Source: Thermodesulfovibrionales bacterium
GTDB taxonomy: Bacteria; Nitrospirota; Thermodesulfovibrionia; Thermodesulfovibrionales; UBA1546
Direction of reading: 5' to 3'
Assembly: GCA_030018605.1 (NCBI GenBank)
Contig: JASEHP010000005.1
Coordinates: 1 to 26,394 of the forward strand
Length of the DNA stretch: 26,394 nucleotides
The notes beneath the pieces are model-generated. The model was not told where the DNA came from and ran no database searches. It saw only the letters and a list, made by a program, of their open reading frames with translations. Each line of letters starts with the position of its first letter. Within the stretch, counting starts at the first letter, position 1. A program made the translations under genes and the position numbers. This document shows, piece after piece, positions 1 through 6,784 of this stretch.

Positions 1-111
1 ATAGCAGCTCCTTTTCTGCTCTCCCAAGTGTTGCACTTCATTATTGAACTGGCTAAATAAAAAAGACATCATAATGCCGAATCCTATAATTTTAATAATT
101 ATGACTGACAT
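1..111 (-). CDS. N-terminal part of a membrane protein (cut by window edge)
   Basis: A leftward reading frame starts with ATG at 111-109 and stays open for 37 codons to the window edge. A textbook Shine-Dalgarno AGGAGG (complement of 121-126) lies 9 nt upstream, which is why I accept this short piece as a real gene start. The first 20 or so residues are hydrophobic (MSVIIIKIIGFGIMMSFLF), followed by a polar stretch with Gln, Asn and Glu. This fits an N-terminal membrane anchor or uncleaved signal leading into a periplasmic domain, as in chemoreceptors and sensor kinases. The family cannot be named from 37 residues; the sensor idea is only a guess. Confidence 0.55.
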   Translation of the reverse strand, partial: MSVIIIKIIGFGIMMSFLFSQFNNEVQHLGEQKRSCY

Positions 112-166
112 GTGGATATGCCTCCTGTTGCCTTAAATTATCCATCAGGATAAGCGAGGGCTCTAA

Positions 167-202
167 TTTTAAAAGTAGTTTTAAAAGTAGTTTTAAAAGT
201 AG
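167..202. repeat. Three perfect tandem copies of a 12-bp unit
   Basis: The unit TTTTAAAAGTAG occurs three times head to tail without a mismatch. The tract sits about 55 bp upstream of the left-edge membrane gene start and runs into GGGACACTTCCC. The rest of 112-357 shows no gene I can support. The repeat could be slipped-strand expansion in a promoter region; its AT-rich core (TTTTAAAA) is self-complementary. Confidence 0.8.
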
Positions 203-357
203 GGACACTTCCCGCATTTTTTAATGCTTCTTAACTCCGACAGTTCCCTTACTCCCAAAACCTGCCAGCATTATAACAAGAATTAGACCAAATGGTGAAT
301 GGGTGAAAGGGGAAGGGAACGTGAGAGTATCAGAGGGGGAAGGGGTAGATACAGAAT

Positions 358-613
358 TTATAGCTTATAAATTTCTCTCCGGTGGCCGACGGCTTTAATG
401 ACGTATTGTATCTGCCTCAATTATGTAAACTACTCGCCAGTCGCCAACTCTCAGCTTAAACTGTCCTCACATATCGCCTGACAAAGGTTCCGGTGTTATG
501 CTGTTGAAATGATGCGCCAGCCATGAAATTTTATTAAGAATGCGTTTTACGATAGGATGGTCTATTCTTTGAAGGTCATCTAAGGCTTCTTTTCCCCAAT
601 GAACCTTAGGCAA
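358..613 (-). pseudogene. RelE/ParE-family toxin, broken by a stop and a frameshift
   Basis: Reading leftward from a TTG at 613-611, the translation begins MPKVHWGKEALDDLQRID and continues through about 84 codons typical of RelE/ParE-type mRNA-interferase-like toxins. It includes the family's core pattern 'KLRVGDWRVVYIIE' and, in another frame, the C-terminal 'VGHRREIYKL'. Two lesions are visible. Codon 49 is TGA (467-469), most simply CGA to TGA just before GQFKLR. One extra base near 400-408 shifts the frame before VIKAVGHRRE, which ends in TAA at 358-360. The start overlaps the end of the antitoxin gene by 8 bp, the usual coupled antitoxin-toxin order. The toxin should be dead unless the stop is suppressed. 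The family call rests on motif memory, not a search. Confidence 0.72.
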
Positions 614-794
614 ATCTCTTTAATACCTCTTCGTGGGAGATTCTCTTTGAGGGTTTTTTAAGTCTCTGCTCTAATTTTGTCTTGAACTCTTTTTTCAGAT
701 GAAGACCTGAATCGGGGTCTCCTATTATCTCAAGAAGTTTTTGCTCTACCATCTGTTCAACGTCATCTGCTGTTACTGCCTTCGCCCTTGCCAT
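606..794 (-). CDS. Antitoxin of a type II toxin-antitoxin pair
   Basis: A 62-residue protein, charged and without Cys. It starts MARAKAVTADDVEQMVEQKL and ends in a basic and acidic tail, KRISHEEVLKRFA. The ATG at 794 is preferred over the TTG 12 nt upstream because GGAGG stands 5 nt before it. The partner frame downstream is a RelE/ParE-type toxin remnant that overlaps the stop codon, which is the main evidence for the antitoxin role. By analogy the N-terminal part would be helical and the C-terminal part would wrap the toxin. The antitoxin is intact while the toxin is not, as expected for a decaying module where loss of the toxin comes first. No DNA-binding fold can be assigned with certainty. 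Confidence 0.65.
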   Translation of the reverse strand: MARAKAVTADDVEQMVEQKLLEIIGDPDSGLHLKKEFKTKLEQRLKKPSKRISHEEVLKRFA

Positions 795-864
795 ACACAC
801 CTCCAATCACTTCTTATCATATTCTTTTAGCTAAGGATTGACAATGGTAATCAGCGAACTCTTT

Positions 865-1890
865 TTACTCAAATACAATCACGCTCTTAAGCGAGTCTTT
901 TGCCTCAGCTGTTAGTATGAATGCCTCGGCAGTTTTTTCTATTGGGAATCTGTGCGTAACAAGCTTTTCAGCGCTTACAATTCCGCTCTCTATTATTTCA
1001 AGCGCATCCGCCGTATCAGTAGGGCCGCAGGAATAGCTTGTGACTATGTCAATATCTTTGAAATACAAATCATTCGGTTCAATTGTGAGGCGTTCGCCTG
1101 GCTTTGCGGGCGTAAAAAATAAGACTTTTCCTCCGGTGCCTGCGCATTCTATACCCTGCTTCATCGCATCAGCGCTGTTTGGCCCGACCACAACCACATC
1201 CGCCATTATGCCGTCTGTCAGGTTTTTAAGCTCATCAATGAGATTATCTTTTGAAACATCAATTACCTCGTCTGCGCCGAGTTCCTTTGCCTTTTGAAGC
1301 CTGAATTGAACCATGTCAGATCCGATGATTCTGCCTGCGCCGTAGCTTTTTGCAAGAAGGATATTTAACTGTCCCATGATGCCAAGCCCTATAACAAGGA
1401 CTGAGTCTCCTCTTCTTATGCCGGCTCTTTTCAGGGCTTTAACAACACATGCGGTTGGTTCTATCAATGTGCCGTCTTCGTAGCTGAGCGTATCAGGAAG
1501 GCTCAGGGTATCGTTTTCAAGATTAATCTTGGGTATGAGGATGTATTCTGAAATTCCTCCGGGAATTATCTTTGTGTTTTTCCATGTCTCGCACTGAACA
1601 TAATCCCCGCGTCTGCAGGATCTGCACGTAAAGCACGGCGCATGATGATGCGTGAACACCCTGTCACCTGGTTTAAATGAAGTAACGTCTTTGCCGACTT
1701 CTACTATCTCGCCTGTGGGCTCATGCCCGAGGACAACCGGAGCTTTTTTCTCTATATACCACGGCATCACATCCCCTGAGCATACGCCGCAGGCACGTGT
1801 CTTTATGAGGGCGTCTCCAGGACCAATTTCCGGAATTGGAATATCCTCAATTCTTATGTCATTAAAACTGTAGAGTTTAGCGACTTTCAT
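865..1890 (-). CDS. Zinc-dependent medium-chain alcohol dehydrogenase (paralogue 1)
   Basis: A 341-residue cytosolic NAD(P)-dependent dehydrogenase of the zinc MDR family (sorbitol/threonine dehydrogenase-like). Catalytic zinc ligands are Cys37 in ACGVCSGD, His56-Glu57 in GHEP and probably Glu144 in LIEP. The four structural-zinc cysteines are at 86, 89, 92 and 100 (C-x2-C-x2-C-x7-C). The Rossmann glycine motif GLGIMG is at 168-173. Length is normal for the family. It is the last gene of a leftward operon and follows a second, diverged MDR gene after an 83-bp gap filled by a heptad-repeat hairpin (1898-1969). No good Shine-Dalgarno precedes the ATG. The substrate is not visible from sequence; a polyol or secondary alcohol is the generic expectation. 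Confidence 0.88.
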   Translation of the reverse strand: MKVAKLYSFNDIRIEDIPIPEIGPGDALIKTRACGVCSGDVMPWYIEKKAPVVLGHEPTGEIVEVGKDVTSFKPGDRVFTHHHAPCFTCRSCRRGDYVQCETWKNTKIIPGGISEYILIPKINLENDTLSLPDTLSYEDGTLIEPTACVVKALKRAGIRRGDSVLVIGLGIMGQLNILLAKSYGAGRIIGSDMVQFRLQKAKELGADEVIDVSKDNLIDELKNLTDGIMADVVVVGPNSADAMKQGIECAGTGGKVLFFTPAKPGERLTIEPNDLYFKDIDIVTSYSCGPTDTADALEIIESGIVSAEKLVTHRFPIEKTAEAFILTAEAKDSLKSVIVFE

Positions 1891-1897
1891 AATGACT

Positions 1898-1969
1898 CGT
1901 GATGGGTAATGCGTGATGCGTTATGTGTATTAATTTTTTCTCGTTACGCTTTACGCATAACGGATTACG
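1898..1969. repeat. Heptad-word hairpin element (CGTRATG family)
   Basis: The left arm 1898-1925 is four consecutive 7-nt words of the form CGTRATG (for example CGTGATG, CGTTATG). The right arm 1942-1969 is four 7-nt words of the complementary form (for example CGTTACG, CATAACG). Sixteen A/T-rich bases separate the arms, so the whole can fold as an imperfect 28-bp hairpin. It fills nearly all of the space between the two dehydrogenase genes. The same words recur in thiE. Confidence 0.85.
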
Positions 1970-1973
1970 GTTT

Positions 1974-2990
1974 TCACGGAATAATCGCATATTTTATCCC
2001 TTCGCCTTCCATGAGTTTCAAAAACGCCTTTTCAGTGTCATTCAGAAGATATTTCCCCGAAATCAGTTTTGATACAGGTATCTTCCGTTTCTTAAGGAGA
2101 TTAAATGCCTCTTTTACATCAGCAGGCGTAAAGTGGAATACTCCCTTTAATGTTATTTCATCATAATGAAGCCTGCTTGTGTCATAAGTCACTGTCGTGC
2201 CTGTCTTGCACCCTCCGAAAAGAATAACAGTCCCGCCTCTTCTGACATAATATACTGCTGACTGCCATACAGCAGGCTGGCCTGTGCACTCAAATACATA
2301 GTCAACGCCCAATCCTCCGGTAAAATTTTTTACTTCAGATTCAAGGTCATCAGGTGTTACTGCAGATACAGCTCCGAGTTTTTTGGCAAGCGCAAGTCGT
2401 TTTTTCTCAAAGCCTGAAATTATCACATCAGCACCTTTATTTTTCAGTAAAAGGAGATGGAGAAGCCCGATAGGCCCCGCGCCTATTATCAATGCCCTGT
2501 CACCTTTTTTTATATTTAAGCCCTGCATTCCGTGTATAACGCATGACAGCGGTTCAAGAAATGCAGCCTCTTCAAATGTCAGGTTTTTAGGTTTGCGGAA
2601 TACATTCTGTTTAACGATATGCTCCGGAAGCAGGATATACTCTGCGAATGCTCCGAGCACCTTTGTCTCCATAATATTTTCACAGATATTGAAAAGGCCT
2701 TTTTTGCAGTATCTGCACTTAAGGCATGGAGCGCTGTGGACTGCCATTATCGCATCGCCTTTCCTGAATTTTTTTACGCCCTTGCCAGTTGCCGCAACAA
2801 TTCCTGAGAATTCATGCCCGAATACTCCTGGCATTGGGATTACATGATGCCCCCTGCTGAAAGCCTTAAGGTCTGTCCCACAGGTGAGCGCTGACTTGAT
2901 TTTTACAAGGATTTCTCCGCGCGAAGGCTTTGGAATTTTTAACTCATGAATCTCTATTTTGCGGGGGCTTATGAGGATATTGGCTTTCAA
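1974..2990 (-). CDS. Zinc-dependent medium-chain alcohol dehydrogenase (paralogue 2)
   Basis: A 338-residue zinc MDR dehydrogenase, clearly a diverged paralogue of its downstream neighbour. Visible motifs are Cys37 in LTCGTD, His59-Glu60 in GHEF, Glu146 in FLEP (catalytic zinc), structural cysteines 89, 92, 95 and 103, and the nucleotide-binding GAGPIG at 170-175. The ATG overlaps the stop of the upstream small membrane protein by 4 bp (ATGA), so the two are translationally coupled. Two different zinc dehydrogenases in one operon could act on consecutive or alternative alcohols, or on one substrate with different cofactors. This is inference. The TCGTD motif resembles sorbitol and threonine dehydrogenases, but the substrate cannot be read from the sequence. 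Confidence 0.88.
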   Translation of the reverse strand: MKANILISPRKIEIHELKIPKPSRGEILVKIKSALTCGTDLKAFSRGHHVIPMPGVFGHEFSGIVAATGKGVKKFRKGDAIMAVHSAPCLKCRYCKKGLFNICENIMETKVLGAFAEYILLPEHIVKQNVFRKPKNLTFEEAAFLEPLSCVIHGMQGLNIKKGDRALIIGAGPIGLLHLLLLKNKGADVIISGFEKKRLALAKKLGAVSAVTPDDLESEVKNFTGGLGVDYVFECTGQPAVWQSAVYYVRRGGTVILFGGCKTGTTVTYDTSRLHYDEITLKGVFHFTPADVKEAFNLLKKRKIPVSKLISGKYLLNDTEKAFLKLMEGEGIKYAIIP

Positions 2991-3241
2991 GATTTAAACT
3001 CCAGCTTTCCACCCCGGACCTGGCCTATTATTGCAGCCAGCGCAAAGAGAGGAATATATGCCATGTCAATATTCGTTAGTATTCTGGCAAGCAGGATAAA
3101 CGGTATCGGCAGGTGTATATAAAGAAACCATTTAAATGAAAACTTTTTTGCTTTTCCCCGCAAGTAACCAAAAGGCATGTTAAGCATGAACGTTAGGGCA
3201 AAAAGGCCTGTAACAATGGCAGATTTTATTAGCCAATCCAT
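2987..3241 (-). CDS. Small membrane protein, first gene of the dehydrogenase operon
   Basis: An 84-residue protein with hydrophobic stretches at about residues 5-24, 40-53 and 60-73, separated by a basic loop (GYLRGKAKKFSFKW). This suggests two or three membrane helices with the basic loop on the cytoplasmic side. I do not recognise a named family. It leads the leftward operon and overlaps the next dehydrogenase gene by 4 bp. A good promoter (-35 TTGACT at 3276-3271, 17 bp, -10 TATTCT at 3253-3248) ends only 6 bp before the ATG, and there is no Shine-Dalgarno, so the mRNA may start at the ATG itself. It could anchor the dehydrogenases or handle their substrate, but nothing in the sequence proves this. 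Confidence 0.7.
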   Translation of the reverse strand: MDWLIKSAIVTGLFALTFMLNMPFGYLRGKAKKFSFKWFLYIHLPIPFILLARILTNIDMAYIPLFALAAIIGQVRGGKLEFKS

Positions 3242-3247
3242 TGCAGA

Positions 3248-3276
3248 AGAATAACCAAAAAAATGCGTAAAGTCAA
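3248..3276 (-). promoter_or_regulatory. Promoter of the leftward dehydrogenase operon
   Basis: On the minus strand TTGACT (3276-3271) and TATTCT (3253-3248) are spaced by exactly 17 bp, matching sigma-70-type boxes at 5/6 and 4/6. The predicted transcription start falls at about 3241, the A of the start codon, implying a leaderless mRNA. The hemL gene diverges from the same 88-bp gap. Confidence 0.55.
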
Positions 3277-3329
3277 ATAATCGCCTCTCTGTGATGATTC
3301 AGAAGATGTTTGACATATAAAATATCTTC

Positions 3330-4643
3330 ATGATAGACTTTGAACACTTTCAGAAGATGAAAACCTATCGGAAATCTCAGAAATATTTTAATCAGGCAAA
3401 GGCTGTAATTCCAGGCGGCGTTAACAGCCCTGTAAGGGCGTTTAGGGCTGTGGGCGGAAACCCTATTTTTATCAAAAGGGCGAAGGGCTCGAAGATATAC
3501 GATGTTGACGGCAACTCATACATTGATTATGTGCTTTCTTGGGGGCCGCTCATACTCGGACACGCACACCCGACAGTTGTAAGGGCGCTCAAATCTGCGG
3601 CAGAAAAAGGAACAAGCTACGGTGCTCCGACCCCGCTTGAGATCGAGCTTGCAAGCCTTGTTCTTAAGGCTTATCCGTCCATGGACAAGGTAAGGATGGT
3701 AAATTCAGGGACAGAGGCAACGATGAGCGCGATAAGGGTTGCGAGGGGATTTACAAAAAGGGATAAGATAATAAAATTTGAGGGCTGTTATCACGGACAT
3801 GCGGACGGCCTGCTTGTTAAGGCAGGTTCAGGCGCAATGACATTCGGAGTCCCTGACAGCCCTGGAGTTCCGAAATCCTATGCACAGAATACTATAACTC
3901 TTCCGTTTAATGATCCAAACGCATTGAGGAAGGTGATTGACAGGGAAAGGAAATCAATAGCCTGCGTGATACTCGAGCCTGTTGTTGGAAATATAGGATG
4001 CGTCCTTCCGCGTCCGGGATTTCTTGAGGCGCTGAGAGAGATAACAGAAAAATACGGCATCGTTCTTATATTCGATGAGGTTATGACAGGCTTCAGGGTT
4101 GCGTATGGAGGCGCTCAGGAATATTTTAAGATAAAGCCTGACATGACATGTCTTGGCAAGGTGATAGGAGGCGGGCTTCCGGTTGGAGCATACGGAGGCA
4201 GAAAAGAGATTATGTCAATGGTGTCGCCGGAGGGGCCTGTTTATCAGGCAGGCACACTTTCAGGGAATCCGCTTGCAATGACGGCAGGCATTGAAACCCT
4301 CAAGATTTTGTCCGGTAAAGGGACATACAAAAAACTCGAAAAACTCTGTGCAATGCTTGAAGATGGGCTCATTGATGCGGCAAGGAAAGCCGGCGTAAAA
4401 ACCAGATTTTACAGGGCAGGCTCTATGTTCTGCACATATTTCACTGACAAAGAAATCTTTGATTACACCAGTGCAAAGACATCTGACACCGCGAAGTTTG
4501 CGAGATTCTTTACCGGGATGCTTAAGCGAGGAGTTAATATTGCGCCTTCGCAGTTTGAAGCAGGTTTTATGTCGCTTGCGCATAGTGAAAACGACATAGA
4601 GAAGACAGTAAAGGCAGCTTACGAGTCTTTTAAAAAATGTTAA
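3330..4643 (+). CDS. hemL: Glutamate-1-semialdehyde 2,1-aminomutase
   Basis: A PLP enzyme that converts glutamate-1-semialdehyde to 5-aminolevulinate, the C5-route entry to tetrapyrroles; siroheme for DsrAB depends on this. At 437 residues it has normal length. N-terminal signature: IPGGVNSPVRAFRAVGG. The PLP-binding lysine is Lys277 in LGKVIGGGLPVGAYGG, with the aspartate motif IFDEVMTGFR ahead of it and the NSGTEA phosphate-binding turn at about 125-130. The annotated ATG adds about nine residues before a second ATG at 3357. Neither has a Shine-Dalgarno, and TATAAA at 3316-3321 stands just upstream, so a very short or absent leader is likely. It is transcribed away from the dehydrogenase operon. 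Confidence 0.96.
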   Translation: MIDFEHFQKMKTYRKSQKYFNQAKAVIPGGVNSPVRAFRAVGGNPIFIKRAKGSKIYDVDGNSYIDYVLSWGPLILGHAHPTVVRALKSAAEKGTSYGAPTPLEIELASLVLKAYPSMDKVRMVNSGTEATMSAIRVARGFTKRDKIIKFEGCYHGHADGLLVKAGSGAMTFGVPDSPGVPKSYAQNTITLPFNDPNALRKVIDRERKSIACVILEPVVGNIGCVLPRPGFLEALREITEKYGIVLIFDEVMTGFRVAYGGAQEYFKIKPDMTCLGKVIGGGLPVGAYGGRKEIMSMVSPEGPVYQAGTLSGNPLAMTAGIETLKILSGKGTYKKLEKLCAMLEDGLIDAARKAGVKTRFYRAGSMFCTYFTDKEIFDYTSAKTSDTAKFARFFTGMLKRGVNIAPSQFEAGFMSLAHSENDIEKTVKAAYESFKKC

Positions 4644-4646
4644 TCT

Positions 4647-4757
4647 GTCATTGCGAGGTCGTTTCGACCGAAGCAATCTCGTTTTTATATAAATCAATAT
4701 GTTAAAGATTGCCACACGTCGTCCCCCGATAATATCGGGGGACTCCTCGCAATGACA
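4647..4757. repeat. REP-like inverted repeat, GTCATTGCGAGG type
   Basis: The ends TGTCATTGCGAGG and CCTCGCAATGACA are perfect inverted repeats about 110 bp apart. Inside, GCAATCT and AGATTGC pair again, and near the right end TCCCCCGATA faces ATCGGGGGA as a separate hairpin. It begins 4 bp after the hemL stop. Elements with this GTCATTGCGAGG signature are widespread in bacterial intergenic DNA. It could stabilise the hemL mRNA 3' end; no T-run marks it as a terminator. Confidence 0.8.
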
Positions 4758-4859
4758 CCAAGATAGAGGGTTTTTCATCGGTCTCAATTTCCTCCAGATT
4801 TTAAATGTAATGTTATATAATCTTTACTGATATGGTAACCTTTAGCAAATGGTGGCGAC

Positions 4860-5099
4860 GTGGCAGATAAACCGGTATTCAAGCAGCTCCTTCAGGCAAG
4901 CACGATAGGGCTTAACCTTGTGCTTGCGACTTTTGTCGGGCTTGCTATTGGATACGGACTTGATAAGCTCTTCAATAGTTCTCCGTGGTTTACTATAATC
5001 TTCTTAATACTCGGGATAATCGCGGGTTTCCGCGAACTTATAAGAATGGCGAGGAAGACGTACGATGGAGATGACGGAAATAATAAAAAGGGTGCATAG
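4860..5099 (+). CDS. atpZ: AtpZ/AtpI-family ATP synthase accessory protein
   Basis: A 79-residue protein with two transmembrane segments at about 17-36 and 42-60, matching the short AtpZ/AtpI-like membrane proteins encoded ahead of F-type ATP synthase genes. The pattern ATFVGLAIGYGLDKLF and the FRELIRMAR segment after the second helix are typical. The start is a GTG at 4860 with GGTGG four bases upstream; a -10-like TATAAT lies at 4816-4821 without a clear -35. It overlaps atpI by 35 bp. In known clusters these proteins assist c-ring assembly or Mg2+ handling, but here atpB and atpE do not follow. Family call is by pattern recognition. Confidence 0.8.
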   Translation: MADKPVFKQLLQASTIGLNLVLATFVGLAIGYGLDKLFNSSPWFTIIFLILGIIAGFRELIRMARKTYDGDDGNNKKGA

Positions 5100-5427
5100 G
5101 CAGTCTGTTTTTGTACTGATACCTTTTGCGATAGCCTCGGCTGTAATTGAGTGGAAAAGGCTTCCTCTGAGCATCCTGATTGGCGGGATACTCACTCTTG
5201 CGAATCTCAAGGGGCTTGCATGGGGTATTGGAGGACTAATCGGAACCGGGGAACAGGCAAGCGGAAAGCTTGTCTTCTTCAGCCTTATAAGGCTTTTTAT
5301 CCTTTTTGTAATTCTGATTATACTCATGTGGCTTAAGGTCATAAATATAGCCGGGATTTTTGTCGGGATGACAACGGTTTTAATAGTGCTTCTTAAAGAG
5401 GGGTTCAAGGCAGCAAAAGAAGCCTGA
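5065..5427 (+). CDS. atpI: ATP synthase subunit I-like membrane protein
   Basis: A 120-residue protein with four predicted membrane helices at about 13-28, 34-52, 70-90 and 93-113, the usual shape of ATP synthase subunit I (UncI/AtpI), a chaperone-like factor for c-ring assembly. It starts inside the end of atpZ in another frame with GAGGA about 9 nt upstream, so translation is coupled. The normal next genes atpB, atpE and atpF are absent; pgi follows after 17 bp. The identification leans on topology, size and the atpZ neighbour because subunit I is poorly conserved in sequence. Confidence 0.72.
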   Translation: MEMTEIIKRVHRQSVFVLIPFAIASAVIEWKRLPLSILIGGILTLANLKGLAWGIGGLIGTGEQASGKLVFFSLIRLFILFVILIILMWLKVINIAGIFVGMTTVLIVLLKEGFKAAKEA

Positions 5428-5444
5428 ATCCATGGAGGAATATT

Positions 5445-6782
5445 ATGCTTGAGCTTAATTTCTCAAATATGATGAAAGAAGTAATCGGCGAAAAGGGCAT
5501 ATCTGAAAAACAGATAGAAGGCATAAAGACAAAAGTATATGACATTGATAAGCGGATAAAGGCAAAAGAAATGCCTGAGCTTGCGTTCATAGACCTTCTT
5601 GGACAGGACACGGCAGAGATTAAAAAAATTGCATCGGATGTCAGGAAAAATTTTGAGGACTTCATTATTCTTGGAATCGGCGGCTCTGCGCTTGGCCCGA
5701 GGGCGATACTGGAGGCGCTGAGCCCTTTTCATAATTTTGACAAAAAAACAAGAGTCTTCATATATGACAATGTTGATCCCAGAACCCTCGATAGAATCCT
5801 TTCATTGATAGATTTTAAAAAAACAGCGGTTAATGTGATAACAAAATCAGGAAGCACTGCCGAGACAATGGCCTCATTTATGATTCTCTGGGAGAAATTA
5901 AGCGGGGCTGTCTCAAATCCTTCAGAAAGAATTATTGCAACAACAGACCCGTCTGAAGGCAATCTGCGAAAGATTGCAAATAAAAAAAACCTAAAAACAC
6001 TCTCCATTCCAAAAGGAGTGGGCGGAAGATATTCTGTCCTTAGCCCTGTTGGGTTGCTTCTTGCCGAGGTTATTGGCAGTGATTCAAATGATATGCTTGA
6101 AGGCGCGCTGGATATTCATAAGAAATGCTCGGATGCAGAAATATGGGAAAACCCTGCGTATCTTTTCGGGACATTGCTTTATCTCATGGAAAGGGAAGAG
6201 AAGAGAAACATCAATGTTTTAATGCCTTATGCGGACGGGCTGAAACCAACTGCCGAATGGTTCAGCCAGTTATGGGCAGAGAGCCTCGGGAAATCGGGAT
6301 CAGGGCTTACGCCTTATCCGTCACTCGGCACAACAGACCAGCATTCCCAGCTTCAGTTATGGATGGAAGGGCCGGAGGATAAAGTTGTCGTATTTATAAA
6401 AGTTGATGATTATGGTGTTGATTTTGAAATCCCGAAAGTTTTTAAGGATGTGGAAGGAATGAGCTATCTCGGAGGACATACTCTCGCAGAGATTATTAAG
6501 ACAGAGCAGGAATCAACAGAGCTTGCACTGGCGAAGAGGGGGATACCGAACATGACAATAAGCATTCCGAAAATAGATGCATATCATATGGGGCATCTCT
6601 TTCATTTCTTTGAGATGGCGACGGCGTTCACGGGATTTTTATACGGCGTGAATCCATTTAATCAGCCCGGTGTTGAGGAGGGCAAGAATTTTACTTACGG
6701 TATGATGGGGAAAAAGGGATACGAGGCAAAAAAGGATGAGGTGGAGAAGGCAAGGGAAAAGAAGATGTGCTGGAAGGTGTAA
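5445..6782 (+). CDS. pgi: Glucose-6-phosphate isomerase
   Basis: Interconverts glucose 6-phosphate and fructose 6-phosphate in the cytosol. The 445-residue length fits the short bacterial form. Visible SIS-fold signatures are LGIGGSALGPRAI (about 76-88), the sugar-phosphate loop VITKSGSTAETMASF with SGST at 135-138, GVGGRYSVLSPVGLL, and the signature GTTDQHSQLQLWMEG. The start ATG has GGAGG 6 nt upstream. The gene follows atpI by 17 bp, and its stop is followed 2 bp later by the likely start of the MAT gene, so these probably form one transcript. Confidence 0.95.
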   Translation: MLELNFSNMMKEVIGEKGISEKQIEGIKTKVYDIDKRIKAKEMPELAFIDLLGQDTAEIKKIASDVRKNFEDFIILGIGGSALGPRAILEALSPFHNFDKKTRVFIYDNVDPRTLDRILSLIDFKKTAVNVITKSGSTAETMASFMILWEKLSGAVSNPSERIIATTDPSEGNLRKIANKKNLKTLSIPKGVGGRYSVLSPVGLLLAEVIGSDSNDMLEGALDIHKKCSDAEIWENPAYLFGTLLYLMEREEKRNINVLMPYADGLKPTAEWFSQLWAESLGKSGSGLTPYPSLGTTDQHSQLQLWMEGPEDKVVVFIKVDDYGVDFEIPKVFKDVEGMSYLGGHTLAEIIKTEQESTELALAKRGIPNMTISIPKIDAYHMGHLFHFFEMATAFTGFLYGVNPFNQPGVEEGKNFTYGMMGKKGYEAKKDEVEKAREKKMCWKV

Positions 6783-6784
6783 AG

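Noticed and set aside
221..365. Leftward open frame ending in SPFGLILVIMLAGFGSKGTVGVKKH, like a C-terminal membrane-sorting tail
   Set aside because: It has no start codon or ribosome site, lies beyond the toxin remnant, and is too short to call; at most it is a gene remnant.
4723..4741. CCCCCGATA/ATCGGGGG palindrome as a hemL terminator
   Set aside because: No T-run follows in either direction, and it lies inside the REP-like repeat.
4260..4787. 175-codon leftward open frame over the hemL end
   Set aside because: It is antisense to the conserved hemL sequence and includes the REP-like repeat; the translation has no recognisable pattern.
6767..6784. GTG at 6767 as the start of the MAT gene
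   Set aside because: It has poorer ribosome-site spacing and overlaps pgi; the GTG at 6785 has GGAAGG at 7 nt and sits 2 bp after the pgi stop.
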